Assembly (NCBI GenBank): GCA_920105805.1
Contig: CAKKTI010000017.1
Location: 55,629 to 119,628 of the forward strand
Source: Condylostoma magnum
Taxonomy: Eukaryota > Ciliophora > Heterotrichea > Heterotrichida > Condylostomatidae
Length of the DNA: 64,000 nt
Reading direction: 5' to 3'
The position numbers and the translations under genes are program-made. The notes below the pieces were generated by a model. The model worked only from the letters and a program-made list of their open reading frames with translations, was not told the DNA's origin and searched no databases. Shown piece by piece: positions 1-12,915 of the stretch (within the stretch, counting starts at the first letter, position 1; every line of letters begins with the position of its first letter).

Positions 1-928
1 TATCATGCTCATTTAAACAAGCCAAAAACATAGTAGGTACTCCGTACAAAGAAGTGCATTTTTCTTATTCCACCACGTCCATTGTTACTCCAGGGTTAAA
101 AGAGTAATCGGGATATACCATAGTGGCTCCTTTGGATACACATGCCAGATTTCCTAAAACCATTCCAAAGCAGTGATATAACGGCACAGGAATGCACACT
201 TTGTCCTTATGAGTGTATTTAAGTACAGATGCTACTTACTCTCCGTTGTTCACTATGTTATGATGGGTTAAAGTAGCTCCTTTAGGATTTCCAGTTGTTC
301 CGGAAGTAAATTGAATGTTTGTCGGATCCTCGAAATTTACCTCTAATGTTATATGCCTGTATTCATCACTTGCTTGTATATCATAGAGCTATTCAAAGTT
401 AAGCATTCCGGATTGTTTTACATTATCAATAAGGATGATGTGCCGTATAGAAGGAAGGGTCTTGCTTTATATAGTAGAACTGTTGTTATTAGTTAATTCT
501 GGTATTAATTCATTCATAAAATTGATATAACTAGTAGACTTAAATTGACTAGTCATTACTAAGGCAGAGACTTCTACTTTAGATAGAGCATATTGCAATT
601 CATACAACTGATACGCTGGGTTTATATTCACCAGTATCAAATCGGCCATAGAAGCAGCAAATTAAGTTATTACTCATTCTGCCATGTTCGGGGCATATAT
701 TCCTATTCTCTCTCCTTTTTACAGTCCTAAACCAACAAATCCTTCTGCAATACTTTCAGATCTTTATAAAAGCTCAGTGTAGGTGTATTTGAGTTACTAA
801 TGATTAGAGATCAAAGCCTGGTTATGAGGAAAACGTTTAGCTGTTTGCCTTAATAAATCTCCAACAGTTATTCCTTATAGGGCCTTTCCTCCTGCTCCAG
901 CTGCATAACTTAAATGCTTGATTCTCAT
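1..928 (-). CDS. Acyl-CoA synthetase, ACSF2-like (3' end cut by window edge)
   Basis: AMP-forming enzyme that activates a fatty acid to its acyl-CoA through an acyl-adenylate. The start at 928 gives an N-terminus (MRIKHLSYAAGAGGKALQG) that lines up with mature ACSF2-type proteins. The nucleotide-binding motif FTSGTTGNPKG lies near residue 210, preceded by the NPAYQ segment typical of this family. About 309 codons are present; the C-terminal adenylation lid lies beyond base 1. Several Gln codons are TAA or TAG, and a TGA codes Trp in the segment NMAEWVITQF, where homologues also carry Trp. The gene begins one base after the tandem TAATAA of the small gene upstream. Family assignment is firm; chain-length preference is not known. 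Confidence 0.88.
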
Positions 929-932
929 TTTA

Positions 933-1124
933 TTAAGATAGTGTTGGAAAGATGTAAAAGGGATTTAGGTTACTAAATAATATCAAGTTTGCGGCTATTA
1001 TTAAGAAATAAACCATTAAGAATACTGAGAATGTAAAGCAGGGATAATATCGCTCCTTGTGTATTTTTTGGCTTTTCGGTAAAAGAGACATACTAAGAGT
1101 TGTTTCTATTTTGGGAGAATTCAT
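933..1124 (-). CDS. Small single-pass membrane protein, hypothetical
   Basis: A 63-residue ORF with no internal reassigned codons. It has a basic N-terminal half and one strongly hydrophobic stretch (residues about 30-50, FSVFLMVYFLIIAANLILF) that looks like a transmembrane helix or anchor. It ends in a TAATAA pair at 935-930, a pattern seen at many gene ends in this window. The acyl-CoA synthetase ATG follows one base later in another frame. I recognise no family. It could be an upstream ORF of the synthetase transcript instead of a separate gene. Confidence 0.45.
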   Translation of the reverse strand: MNSPKIETTLSMSLLPKSQKIHKERYYPCFTFSVFLMVYFLIIAANLILFSNLNPFYIFPTLS

Positions 1125-1620
1125 TCTTTCATTTGAGTTTTATCTAAAGAATTATAATTCAAAGCTTTAATTCAGATCAATTGTTTATAAACTTAGTTTT
1201 CTTTTTATATTTGTGTTTAAATCCTGGATTTATGAAAACTCTGTCTCTAATTTCCAAAACTTTTACTGATAATAAGTGAATCTTTATGACATTGAAGCAT
1301 CATCGGTATAAGATCATTATAGTTTATTTATCAACTTCTTGCACTTATTCAGTTTCTATACAATTAAGTAATGATTATCAGTATTATCTTAAATAAGACT
1401 CCTTCCAATTAATTTACTAACATAAGAGATAATTCAACCCAGCTAATCTAAGTAAATTTGGTACTCATCCATATTATAATATGCATTAAACTAATACTTA
1501 AAACTCAGCATATTTCTATAACAAATTCCCATTACTTTCATTATAACCCCTTACACCAACTTCCCCCAAAAAGATCCATTTTACCTATTCTCTAATTTCC
1601 TTATTTAAACTAAATATAAA
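1125..1620. other. Intergenic, AT-rich, divergent promoter region
   Basis: About 500 bp between two divergently transcribed genes. It is AT-rich with runs of A and T. I see no convincing coding frame, RNA gene or repeat. It presumably holds the promoters for the flanking genes, and it is long for this window, where most gaps are under 100 bp. Confidence 0.5.
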
Positions 1621-2853
1621 ATGTCATATAGCACTTTACCATCTCAATGAACTGATGACCTGTTCTATAGTACTGAGCTCCCCGCCACCAATCTAGAGCA
1701 TCCTTCTCCTATATCTAATCCAGAAAATCAACCTTCACCACTTTCTAATGACAGATACGAGTTGTCTTTAACATCGCCTGACGGATATGCTAGGACCTAT
1801 AGGCGAAGACCATTATCTGACTTAAAAGAATCCCCTGAAGGTAAGCTAGTAATGCTAAGTGATGATATTGTTAGAAGATTTGAGTTTAGAAATTAAGTGT
1901 AATAAAGTGTAATTCCTAATAAAATGGAGAGAAACAACAATTATTAGTAGGAATTTGTGTGAAAAGTACTGAAAAGTGGAAATGATAAGTTTTAGTATAG
2001 TTGTAAGGCTAAAAGATTATGTAAGGAAGTGTTTATTGTATCTAAAAGAAGAGTTAAGGTTATAGATAACTGCTAGTCTCCCTTAGTCGCAAGGTTTAAT
2101 AAATTAAGGAATTTTAATAGATCTATTGATTTGTAGATACAAACTGCTGCTTAGTCTCCTAGTAGTAGATTTCATACAAGAAGCGCTTCGTAAAGGAATA
2201 GTAAAAGAGGTAAATCCAAGTAGAATTTTAAATTAATTGATTAAAATTTGCAAATTTAGGGAGTTAAAATGACTAAAAGAGTGTTTTAGCCTAGGATTAA
2301 ATAAATTCCTGATAAAATCGCGAATGATGTAATTAATAAGTTTTGAAATACAATTGATGGGAAATATAAAGGTTTGTTTGATAAAATCGATAAGCAAGGT
2401 AAGGGGTTTATTGTATACAAGGATTTGAAGTAGTATATAATTGCTACTACGAAAACTAGAAGCAAATTGAGGAAAAATAAAATAGAGCCTAAATGTATAA
2501 GGCTGATTAGTCCAAAGGATATATCTTAATTTTCTTTCGAGGACAAACAACTAGTATTAATGTTTTTTAGGCTTATTTGCTGAGATTTATCTAAAATAAT
2601 GACCTATGAAAATTTTATGATACTTTCTGGAATAAAAGAAATTTTCCATCCTAGTAAACAGTTCTTTATAACTTTTACAATAAGAGAGCTTTAGAGGATT
2701 ATATAGGAAATTAAATAGCTATATACAAGCTTATTTCAAAAGAAAAAAATTACGGAAAACCTTCATATCAATATAAATCAAGATATTTCATTTCAAAAAT
2801 TTTTAAAATATTTGCCATATATATCAGTTTATTTAAATAAACTTAATAATTAG
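1621..2853 (+). CDS. EF-hand-like calcium-binding protein, hypothetical
   Basis: 410 residues from ATG 1621 to a TAG-TAA pair at 2851-2856. The N-terminal half (about 1-200) is polar and Ser/Arg-rich, likely disordered. Around residue 255 the segment FDKIDKQGKGFIVYKDL has the spacing of an EF-hand loop (D-x-D-x-x-G-x-G-F-I), followed by helical, Lys-rich sequence and a second weaker candidate (MTYENFMILSG). Only one loop looks convincing, so calcium binding is an inference. TGA codes Trp at residue 10 (PSQWTDD). I cannot name an orthologue. Confidence 0.6.
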
Positions 2854-2885
2854 TAATATAGTATTTAGTTCTAATTCAGGAAAAG

Positions 2886-2921
2886 AAATTTTACTTTTGT
2901 ACTTTTTATCAAGTAAAATTT
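2886..2921. repeat. Perfect 11-bp inverted repeat in a convergent gap
   Basis: AAATTTTACTT (2886-2896) and its exact reverse complement AAGTAAAATTT (2911-2921) are separated by a 14-base loop. It lies just past the TAG-TAA that ends the EF-hand-like gene and before the end of the convergent kinase gene. It could form a hairpin in either 3' UTR; it may also be chance in AT-rich DNA. Confidence 0.5.
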
Positions 2922-3016
2922 TTATGTAAGTTTCTCAATTTACAAGATATGGATTAAACATATTCATACCTTTACTTATATTATCTACTATCATTTAATA
3001 CTTAAATAATTATTAA

Positions 3017-4048
<1,032 letters not shown>

Positions 4049-4069
4049 ATTTTTATAAACTTTCATTTA

Positions 4070-7000
4070 CTAAACTAATACTAGTAGAACTCCTAAAACT
4101 CTAAAAACTATCATTAAAGCACTGCTATGCTCAACAATATTAACAGTCCTTGCCTCGGCTCTAGTGATAATATTAAGCCTTGCCATTAAATCCTCTCTCA
4201 TGATCCTTGGATGAGTTAAATCATTATTCTTAGCAGTAATCAACAAAGTGTAATACGTCAAAGGTGTTAGGTTTTCCAGTATTAAATACCCGACTTGATT
4301 AGGTAAAGCTTCCACAAATGAAGCAGCTGGTGCTGCGGTTCCATCAGGACTAATTAATTCTGTTACTTAATACGTGGTAGGACTGTCGTTTTCTATCCTG
4401 ACTGCCTGTCCGTATACATTTCCAGTTATATTAGTCTAAAACTCTATAACCACCTTAGTAATACCACCATCTCCAGGTGACTGATCCTCTGCTAGGAAGG
4501 GATGAGTGATTCATATTGGTTTAGGATTGTATATAACCTTTGCAGATTGAGCTATACCGTGGGCAGGGTCCAACAAGAACCCAGCATCTTCAGGTATTCT
4601 TGAGTTAATGTCTTCTGTGCTTCCCAAAAACTGTACTAGATCTAACGCTGGGGGTAGATTAGAGGTAGCGTCACTCATAAATTAGAAACTAGCCTCTGTC
4701 CCTGCAAGGTTAGTCAAAGTAATTCGGCTTTAATCGTCAAGGCCTATTGTATTGGCTATTGCTGGGATTACTATTGAGGAAATTTACTGCTGGGTTGGTG
4801 TAGTACCTGTAAATCTTGTTGAGAATGTGATGGAGTCGTATAAGTCATCTGTGAAGTACTCGAAAGTAAAAGTAACACTTAGGTTTCCTGATATGTCCTC
4901 AAATGCACATACTATAATATACGCGGTTTCAGGGTCAAGGCCTGTTTAGTAGAGGTGAAGCATTTAGCTTGCTCCAGCAAAACCAGCTATGTAGTCTCCG
5001 GAGCCGCTAGTAGCAGCTTGCTTTAGTTCCTCAGGGCTTGGCTTAGGAATGCCGTCTTTTGTCTATATGTAATAAATATGGCATGGCTCGGACACTTGTA
5101 TGGTTAAATGAGCGGAGTTTCTTTCTCTTGGGAAATTAACGATAAAAGCAGATATATCAGGATTCTCTGTATCCTCAGCTTCTATTTAAAAGCTGATGGT
5201 TTCTTAGGTTAATTGGTAAGATTGAGCCTGGGCTCCAGTTAGTTAAAATGATGCTGTATATTATCCTGGAGTGACTGTCGGAGGAACAGTAAATATGAAT
5301 TAGGCGCTATTACTGCCAGCAGGTATACTAACAATACCGGTTTCTGGAGCTATAATCAATCCAGTGGGAGGAGTTATTACAATGTCTAATTAAGCAGTTG
5401 GTAGGTAAGATACATGCATTATTATAGGAACTGAGGTTGTTCCAATGTACAGAGTAGGGATTCCTTCACACATTACAGGGATTCTTGTAAGATTTGATAT
5501 TTTAATTGCAGTATAAGGCGGTTCGTTGTACATTACAGACTAGTTTTCCCCACTCATCATGTTTCATTTGATCAAATATTCCCCTGGGGTAGTTGAGTAC
5601 TAAGTTACTACTGAAAATGTTAGTATAATTTTCCCTATTCCCATAACTATAGGTGAAGGAGAAACAGTTATAGTATCAGTTGGATTGTTTGAGTAGAATG
5701 TAGGAGAGAAAGTAAGAGGCTCTCTTATAGGAAGCTTTATGGAATCAGTTTCTATTTAAAACACTGTTTCAATACCAGGAGGGCTTTCATCTAATCCTGA
5801 TATATTTTCTATATAAAGATTGTTTTTAGATCTATAAAACGTTATTCTATCTTAGCTATTAGTTATGCCGTATGTTTAGTCTATAATATCATTAGTACTA
5901 AAATTAAAAGTCATTAGTTAAAAGTTCCCAGTTGTTGTTTCTATATTAGGGTTTTTAACTCCTTGAATCTTAACCTCTAATTACTTTCCTATAGGAATTG
6001 AAACAGCATCTCCAGTAATTTCTATAACATGTTTTACAGTATTAATGCAATTAGGTGTAGTAATCCAATCACTTAGAGTTCCATCATCCTCCACAATAGA
6101 AGCAGTACATTCAAAGGCTTAATTAAACCCGTATACCTCGTATTCGAACTGGTTTTCAGGGAAAATCAATTTTGCCCCTCCAAATATAGCAGGAATCACT
6201 GATATATTAGAGAAGTGAATGGTATACTAGGCCAGATCTTTAGCAATTCTTGTGCTAAGGCTAATATCACTCAATTTTAGTATACTAGGTACTAGAGTAG
6301 GGGTTATAGAGCCAGACGGAGTTGATAAGTCTGCTATAGAATTATCTTCATTAAGTGTAGCAATAGAAAAATCGCCTGTGGCAACGTTTGGAATTGCCGG
6401 ATTCTTTACATTCTAGATCATAATTGAGATAGTAGAGCCTGCAGCAGTATCTTTCAGTCCTTGTAAGACTAGATAATTATTATAATTAGTATTAAGACAA
6501 GTCGTTACACCACTGGAATCCTAAGCAGCGTCGGTAATACAGACCACATTTCCAAGCCATCCACTAAACTCACTAGGAAAGACTATCAAAATCTACATTG
6601 TTGTAGTCAAAGCAGAGGTAAGAGTTACTGTGAATTAATAGATAGCTTCAACTCCTGCGTTTTATGGATTGTAAGTCATGGTAAATAGAATAGTATTTGA
6701 AGTTTGAAAAGCAGGGGCAAAGGAGTAAGCATCTGTGACTGTGCTTGGGTTTTAGCTTTATACCAGACTGTTCCAAGTTGCTTGTATTTATATAGGATTT
6801 CGGGCAGCATTGGCCTAAGGGACTCTTATTTTTGGTATGTATAAGTTCATTCGTATGCCGGCTGGGAAGTAGGTTATTGGAGTTATCGTCATTTAAGAGC
6901 CTACTACAGTACAGGTGTTGTAATGAATATCTAGTACACAGTTGTTGTCTATATCGGTGGGCAGACTGTAGCTTCCTGGAAAGGTTATCACTAGCTAACC

Positions 7001-10000
7001 TCCACGGGCCACTGAGGATTCTAGAGCAAATTATAAGGTCATCTCACTTTCAAATGACTCAGTTATTGGAAAGAAGCTTATATTATATACGTTTGAATTT
7101 CCAGGAGGCTCTTATTATGTTAGCTATAAGGTCAGATCTGAGGTTTTCTATTGCACTATATGCGAGCTATTAGAGTCGTATATTGTTTTAACTGTGAAAG
7201 AGGTGGTTGTATCTAAATCTGGATTTAAAACAGTGTCTATAGTTACGGTTACATCCTAGGTACCTGGGGCAATTTCAGATATATTAGTAACAGTAATAGT
7301 CAACAGATTAATATTACACTGGACTGGAGAGTTTGAGCTAACAGCTGGTATATTAGTCACACAAACAGACTAAGTTATATCAAACCCAGTAGGAAATACT
7401 ATCTCAATAGACCCAGCAGCAGACACTCCATGCTTAAAATCAATGTAGAAGTAATAAGTAACATCAATAAACTTCTTACTCAATGAGTTCTAGGATATCT
7501 CAATTTCCAAAGTATCAGCAGTACTATCTTACAAAATTCCATCTGGGTCTAAAATAGCTTCAAAGTTGTCGTAAACAGGAGTTCCATTGTTATTAAGCAA
7601 AAGTCCCATAGATACTGATGGAATTCCAGCAGAAGCAAATCTGGGGGAATGTATACCGTCAATATTCACCATGGTATCCGTTCCTGCATTGAAAGCAGTA
7701 GGTGGTAATTGAATGAATACTAAAGAAACATAAGAGTTATACCATATATCGATACTTTACCCTGAGGTATTAGCAACTGTAAAGATTGAGTTAGTATCAA
7801 TTGGCCACAGTAAAGAGAACTCTAATACTAAGAAATCATCTCCAGTTGTTGCCACTCCTGATCCAGGTTATGCTGTTATTGATAGGGAAGTCTCACTGTT
7901 TATGATATGCTCGGTTTATAGTGTAAATTTCTTAGTAACCCAGTTGTTATTGGTGGCGGCTTATTGGGTGACTGGAAGCATGTCTTACTATACAATATTT
8001 TCAATAGAGTTGTAATCATGGTAATAGGTTTTAACTGTAATATTTGAATCATTAGCTGCATGTTTTATTAAGATCTTAAAGCTGACAATGGATCCAGCAA
8101 CTATAGTATTGAATCCTGATATAGTAATAGAAGGAGTAGTTGTATCAGCATCAAACATACAGGGATTATTCTAAGCTTAGGGGAAGGTAAACCCGGATAG
8201 TAAAACGCATTCTATATATCCGTCACTTAAACCAGTTCCTAAATCACTTTAAAAGTCAGCAGCTGGGAACTCATACTTAATATACGACATTCGGCTAGTA
8301 GTGAGACTTAATGTTTATTGAACCTATACGTCAATCGTATAAATAGTCCACATACCAGCAGTATTAGCATTAACAGTTACCTTACTGGCCTATAATCCCT
8401 TGGTTAATTATCCAGGTGCCAAAGTGCTTAGTAAAGATCCCGCATATTTAGCAGCTCCGTTTGTTATAGTAACTCCCCATTCATAAGGTGAAGAAATAGA
8501 GGAAGGGTGGCTCGGATATTGCAGACCGGAGCCAGATGTATCTAGTTCTATAGTAATCGTCTCCCCTGCCAGTATATCATCCCCGGCTGTAGTTATACTC
8601 ACAACTCTGTTTTGAAAGCTGACATTCCCTGCTAGAAGTGCATCGCTATTACCAATAACAGCTTGGACTAACTCACCGCTAGGTAGTTAAATATCATCAG
8701 GTATACTTATTTATATACTACCTCCACTAGCCACTGTACTTCCAGCACCAGGGATATTAAAGGTAATGGTCACTTTTCCTTATTGCATAGCATATGTGTT
8801 TTCATATACTACTGAACTGCTCACTAATCCTTCATATGATTAATCAACAGTCATTGCTCCAGTAGCATTTAAGTTAGTGTCGATTGTCTCATGAGTGGTT
8901 TAATTTCTTGTTATGATTGAAATGCTAGATATATCTGAAGTAAGTTTTAACTGATTCACTAAGGAAATTGTAGTACCTGCTGGTATTGAGCCTGTAAAGG
9001 TAACTGTTATTTAAGTTCCAGATTAAGTGCAAGATGAAGGGCTTGCTATAAGGCTTGGGACTCCAGATTCTATAAAACATTAGAAGCAATCACCAGGGCT
9101 ACATGGGTTTAAAGCAACTGCATTGCTGTAATCTACAACAATCTCGCTTGTGTCCTGTAATGCAGTTTAAGTTGCAAATTAAAGTCTTGTTAAAATACTA
9201 TTGTCTTTAGTAAAGTGAGAGTAGCTATTTAATGAGGATAAGGTCACATTTAGTATTGACCCTGGTTGAACAGCAGGGCAATCAGCACTTCCAGTTTCTA
9301 GTACAACCTAGGAATTCATCTATGAGATCTCTACAGAAAATTATACATCCCCTACACTTATGGAGTAATTAGGGTTTAATAAATTAAGTATTCTAAAGCC
9401 TATACCACTCTGCACTTACAATTAGCTGTCTAACCCTTATATAGTAATTATATTTCCAGACGCCCTGCATTCAAAATTCCCTGAAATCGCATCAGTATTC
9501 TAATCATAAGGCTCTGCTCTGCAATTAGAGTTGATAAAAAGTTAAAAGGGAGCGGGCACATGTATCATAAAAGTTGACATAATCGGTATAACTTAAGAGT
9601 TTTTAAATTTAATAATAATAGAAGTAGCCTAATTCACTACATCTGAACTCCCAGCACTATGCTCAACCGTCATACTCTGCAGTGTCCCTATTCCAATAGT
9701 AAAACCAATTGTTCCAAAGGCAAAGTTAGACTCAATTATCTGGTTTCCCGAGGATCGCATTGTTCATATAGAAAAATAACTAGTTCCCCCAGGTGTACTT
9801 GGGTTATCAATTCCTGTAAGTACAACATGCATTTTTTCCAAATTCATTAACACTGAGCCAGCCGTAATGCTTACTATATGTGTTCCTTCTTTAACACATG
9901 AGTGCGATTCATTGTTTATTGTGCAACTTCCTGATAAGAATCCAATACCATTTGTCTGGTCAAATTATGCCGGAAATTGTATTTTTAAAAGTTCCCCTGG

Positions 10001-10144
10001 TTAAATCCTCTAACTCAGTCTGAAGTGGAAATCATATGTTACCTGCTAAGCCCCTGAGTTGGCTATTTAAGGCTTTATGTAGTCTATTTAACTAGGCTCT
10101 GGAGTAATCAAAGACTGTGTGACAGTTAGTAGCAAAATTAGCAT
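4070..10144 (-). CDS. Giant secreted/type I membrane protein with beta-sandwich-like repeats (2,024 aa)
   Basis: A single open frame of 2,025 codons from ATG 10144 to a TAG-TAA pair at 4072-4067. The N-terminus MLILLLTVTQSLITPEPS looks like a short signal peptide. The C-terminus ends in a hydrophobic segment (ALMIVFRVLGVLLVLV), consistent with a membrane anchor or GPI-type signal. Between them lie many repeats of about 100-150 residues rich in Thr, Ser, Ile and Val, with recurring phrases such as IPAGTTISL, ITFPGSYSLP and IEIVFPTGFDI, and scattered Cys, suggesting stacked beta-sandwich domains. I do not recognise a named family. A surface coat, adhesion or cortical-matrix role is an inference. 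The downstream kinase starts 18-21 bp after this gene. Confidence 0.75.
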
Positions 10145-10157
10145 ATTTAATGTTTTA

Positions 10158-10406
10158 TTAATTTGATGGCGGAATTTCCTCTATAAGTGATGTTTCGTTG
10201 TCGGAGTCGGGAGTGAGAAGCTCGGGAATGATTGTGCCTGTGGTTTCTGTGTAGTTGAGAAACTCTGGGTTCTGTACCTCGTATATGCCTAGTCCCAGCT
10301 GCATTTTTACATATGGCCCGTCACCTTCGTGCTGTATGGGTTACGGAGGGGAGTCTTCCTATTCTATTTTCTACATAAACGCCTCGCACCGGGAGAATAT
10401 GTCCAT
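10158..10406 (-). CDS. Small acidic protein, hypothetical (82 aa)
   Basis: 82 residues from ATG 10406 to a TAATAA pair at 10160-10155. It is acidic, with the segment VKMQLGLGIYEVQNPEF in the middle and a Glu/Asp/Pro-rich tail (LLTPDSDNETSLIEEIPP). It lies between two larger genes on the same strand, 13 bp after the channel gene and 13 bp before the giant surface protein. Codon use is more GC-rich than its surroundings, which supports real coding. I do not recognise it with confidence. Confidence 0.6.
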
Positions 10407-10419
10407 TTTATTTATTAAA

Positions 10420-12894
10420 CTATACATTATTTAAAATTAAATTCAGATCTTTCTCTATTGAATCACTCTATATTTTATTCTATTCAGCAATAGCCATCAA
10501 CTCATCAATATTGTCTATATAAGTTCTAAAGTTTTAGCTCATTTCATGGGCTTTCGAGGCAAATTGTGTTAAAATTCCATTAGAGAACTCCTCTGTGGTT
10601 AAGTAATCTATTGCAACTACAGCCTCAGGTGGTATTTCTCCTATTGTTATGAGTCTGGCAATCTCAAACTTTTCAGCTTCCTCCGCGTCAGTAATAGCCT
10701 TGATTTTCTCGTTCATTGCCTTTATATTAGGAACTCCATGCTCAATTTTTTACCGTATTTTCAATATCTGCCTAATAACAGCATTTTTAAACGCTGTATA
10801 AGATGAGTTTAACCTCTTTTATTTAATATCTCAACTAGAAATAGGTTTTACTACATCAATTGGTAGTTTTATTATTACATTTGCTTATCTGAAATCATCA
10901 AAGTACATTTGATTTGATCTTAGTCTGTCAACTCGTCGTCGTAGACTATGATTGTTCTTTGCTAAATTCTCTATTAAGTCAAATGACAATGCCATTACTG
11001 TAGTAGATCTAGAGGCTCTGCATGATACAATGTAAGTGTCGTGAACAGATGCTTACCTTTAGCCTAATACTGAGCCTATTGGTAGAAAGTCTAGGGCAAA
11101 GTAAACAATACTGTTGGTCTTGCGATTGTTTATTATACTAAACTTGCGCTCTCTTGATCTTTTCTAATCAATTACACTAGAGCTTTAATTCCTATTTGTT
11201 GGCATTGTGGTGAGAAAATGGGACAATTGCTTATCATTTACTTAGAATTTTATTTCTAACTCTCCTTCAGTTACTAGAAATACAGTCTTTGCAGTGTCTC
11301 CTACTTCAAAAAGATACTAACCAATATCTAAGCTGATTCTCTATAATGAGTAGATTAGATAATCCAATGATATATCATCTAAATTTTTAAGAATATACAC
11401 ACGTTTAACTAATCTTTTAAGGAACTTTTTCCAGCTGTCTTAGTACTAAGTTATTTTATTAGCCATGAAATCTTTAACATCTGAAAAAATTTGAATCATT
11501 GCATAGAAATTTTCCTTACTAACCTTTGCCATATACGAATAATGCTTTGCCATAACCGTGGCTGTTCTTAATGTATTGTAAAATATACCAATTTCTCCAA
11601 ACATATCCCCAGTATCCAAAGAAGCTACCTGCTGTAAGTTACCCTTTTCATCTTGTACTGTAACATCAGCTGTTCCATCTGCGATGAAGTAAAGAAACAG
11701 TGATTCTTAGAATTGTTGAATTATTATATCCTCTGGCTGTGTGAATTAAATCTCCAAATGCTCCACAGCCCAGTCGATAGTAACATTATCAAAGAAGGGA
11801 TTAAAAAATATCCTTTGGAAAATATGGGCATTTACTCTTTTCTTTAAACTAGGAGGCAATTTCTAAGAGAAGTCTTTGTATTCTTATTAAAGCTTAAATT
11901 TGTGATAAGTAGATATAAAGAAGTCTAGTATTTTAATTTATAGCTCATCTTCTAGTTTCATGTTTTTCATAACTGTATTAATCATGTCCTAAGTTTCAGC
12001 AAATTTTGTATTTTACTTACTTAAATTACTCATAACTACTGACATTTATCCAAACATGATAGCAGTTACCATTTATCCTAACAATACAAGAAAGGCGGAA
12101 TAAAAGTACTAAACTTCAGTTCTAGGGCCCATTTCTGCTCCTACTAAAGTAAATACAGCCTGATAGCAGCTAAATCAGTACTTTTTTGAGTTATTTGTTT
12201 CTTCATCGTATATATCGGTTCCCAATTCAATATACTAGGTAGGAGGAATTCACACCTCCTCCTATCTCATTAATATGTACCAAATACATGCCAAAATATG
12301 CACATACATAAGCAAGTAAACCATTAATTAAAACTGTTTTATAGTAAGTTTTACACTTTCCTTTGACCGCATATGTATCAATAATTTATTGAACCTTAAA
12401 ACTCTTACTAATTTCAGCATTTCAACTAATTGAATCTCAGAGCTATCTACTCCGATCATCTCGAAGGGAAAGGAGGATAATATATCAATAAATAAACCTC
12501 GTTGCATATAATGCACAGCTATTTTTCTAGGATCATATACTTCTTCCCCAGTTCCATAGTTAACATAGCTTGTCCTAAAGTTTAAAATTATGTCAATAAA
12601 GAATATTACATCGATTGCTTAATTCGTTATTTTTACAGTTGATGTAGAAAGATAATCGGGAGAAAAAGCGATGTAGTAAGGCATGGATAAACTGATATAC
12701 ACGGCCAGAATCATTATAAGAATATCCCATCTTAATCTAAAAATAGATGCACCTTATATAATAAACTTATGCCTGCTTTTCTCAGTAGCAGCTTTACTGT
12801 ACTCTGCTCGTAATCCTTAATCTATAAAATCCTATTCTTTTATATCAAAGACTAATGGAGAAGTATAGGAAATAGGGCCTGATTTATTTTCCAT
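10420..12894 (-). CDS. Cyclic-nucleotide-binding voltage-gated-type cation channel
   Basis: 824 residues. S1 starts near residue 55 (WDILIMILAVYISLSMPYY). An S4-like segment (MLKLVRVLRFNKLLIHM) carries regularly spaced Arg/Lys, and S5 has HILACIWYILM. The pore region is CYQAVFTLVGAEMGPRTE (about 243-260), and S6 runs into a C-linker and a cyclic-nucleotide-binding domain (GDMFGEIGIFYNTLRTATV). The K+ filter GYG is absent; the equivalent is V-G-A-E-M. Trp codons TGA occur at EVWIP and KYWFS. Family (CNG/HCN/Eag-like) is secure; ion selectivity is open. Its start is 21 bp from the divergent PLRG1 start. The stop is TAG 10422-10420. Confidence 0.88.
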
Positions 12895-12915
12895 TTTAAA
12901 ATTACATAAAAACAC
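12895..12915. promoter_or_regulatory. 21-bp spacer between divergent start codons
   Basis: Only 21 A/T-rich bases separate the ATG of the channel gene (12894, minus) from that of the PLRG1 gene (12916, plus). Any core promoters for the two genes must lie in this spacer or inside the coding regions, and 5' UTRs must be very short or overlap. Confidence 0.5.

Noticed and set aside
2233-2550. 105-residue minus-strand ORF
   Set aside because: It is antisense to the EF-hand-like gene, and the plus-strand frame has better composition and tandem stops.
6832-7173. 113-residue plus-strand ORF
   Set aside because: It lies inside the 2,024-codon minus-strand surface protein; the composition fits an antisense shadow.
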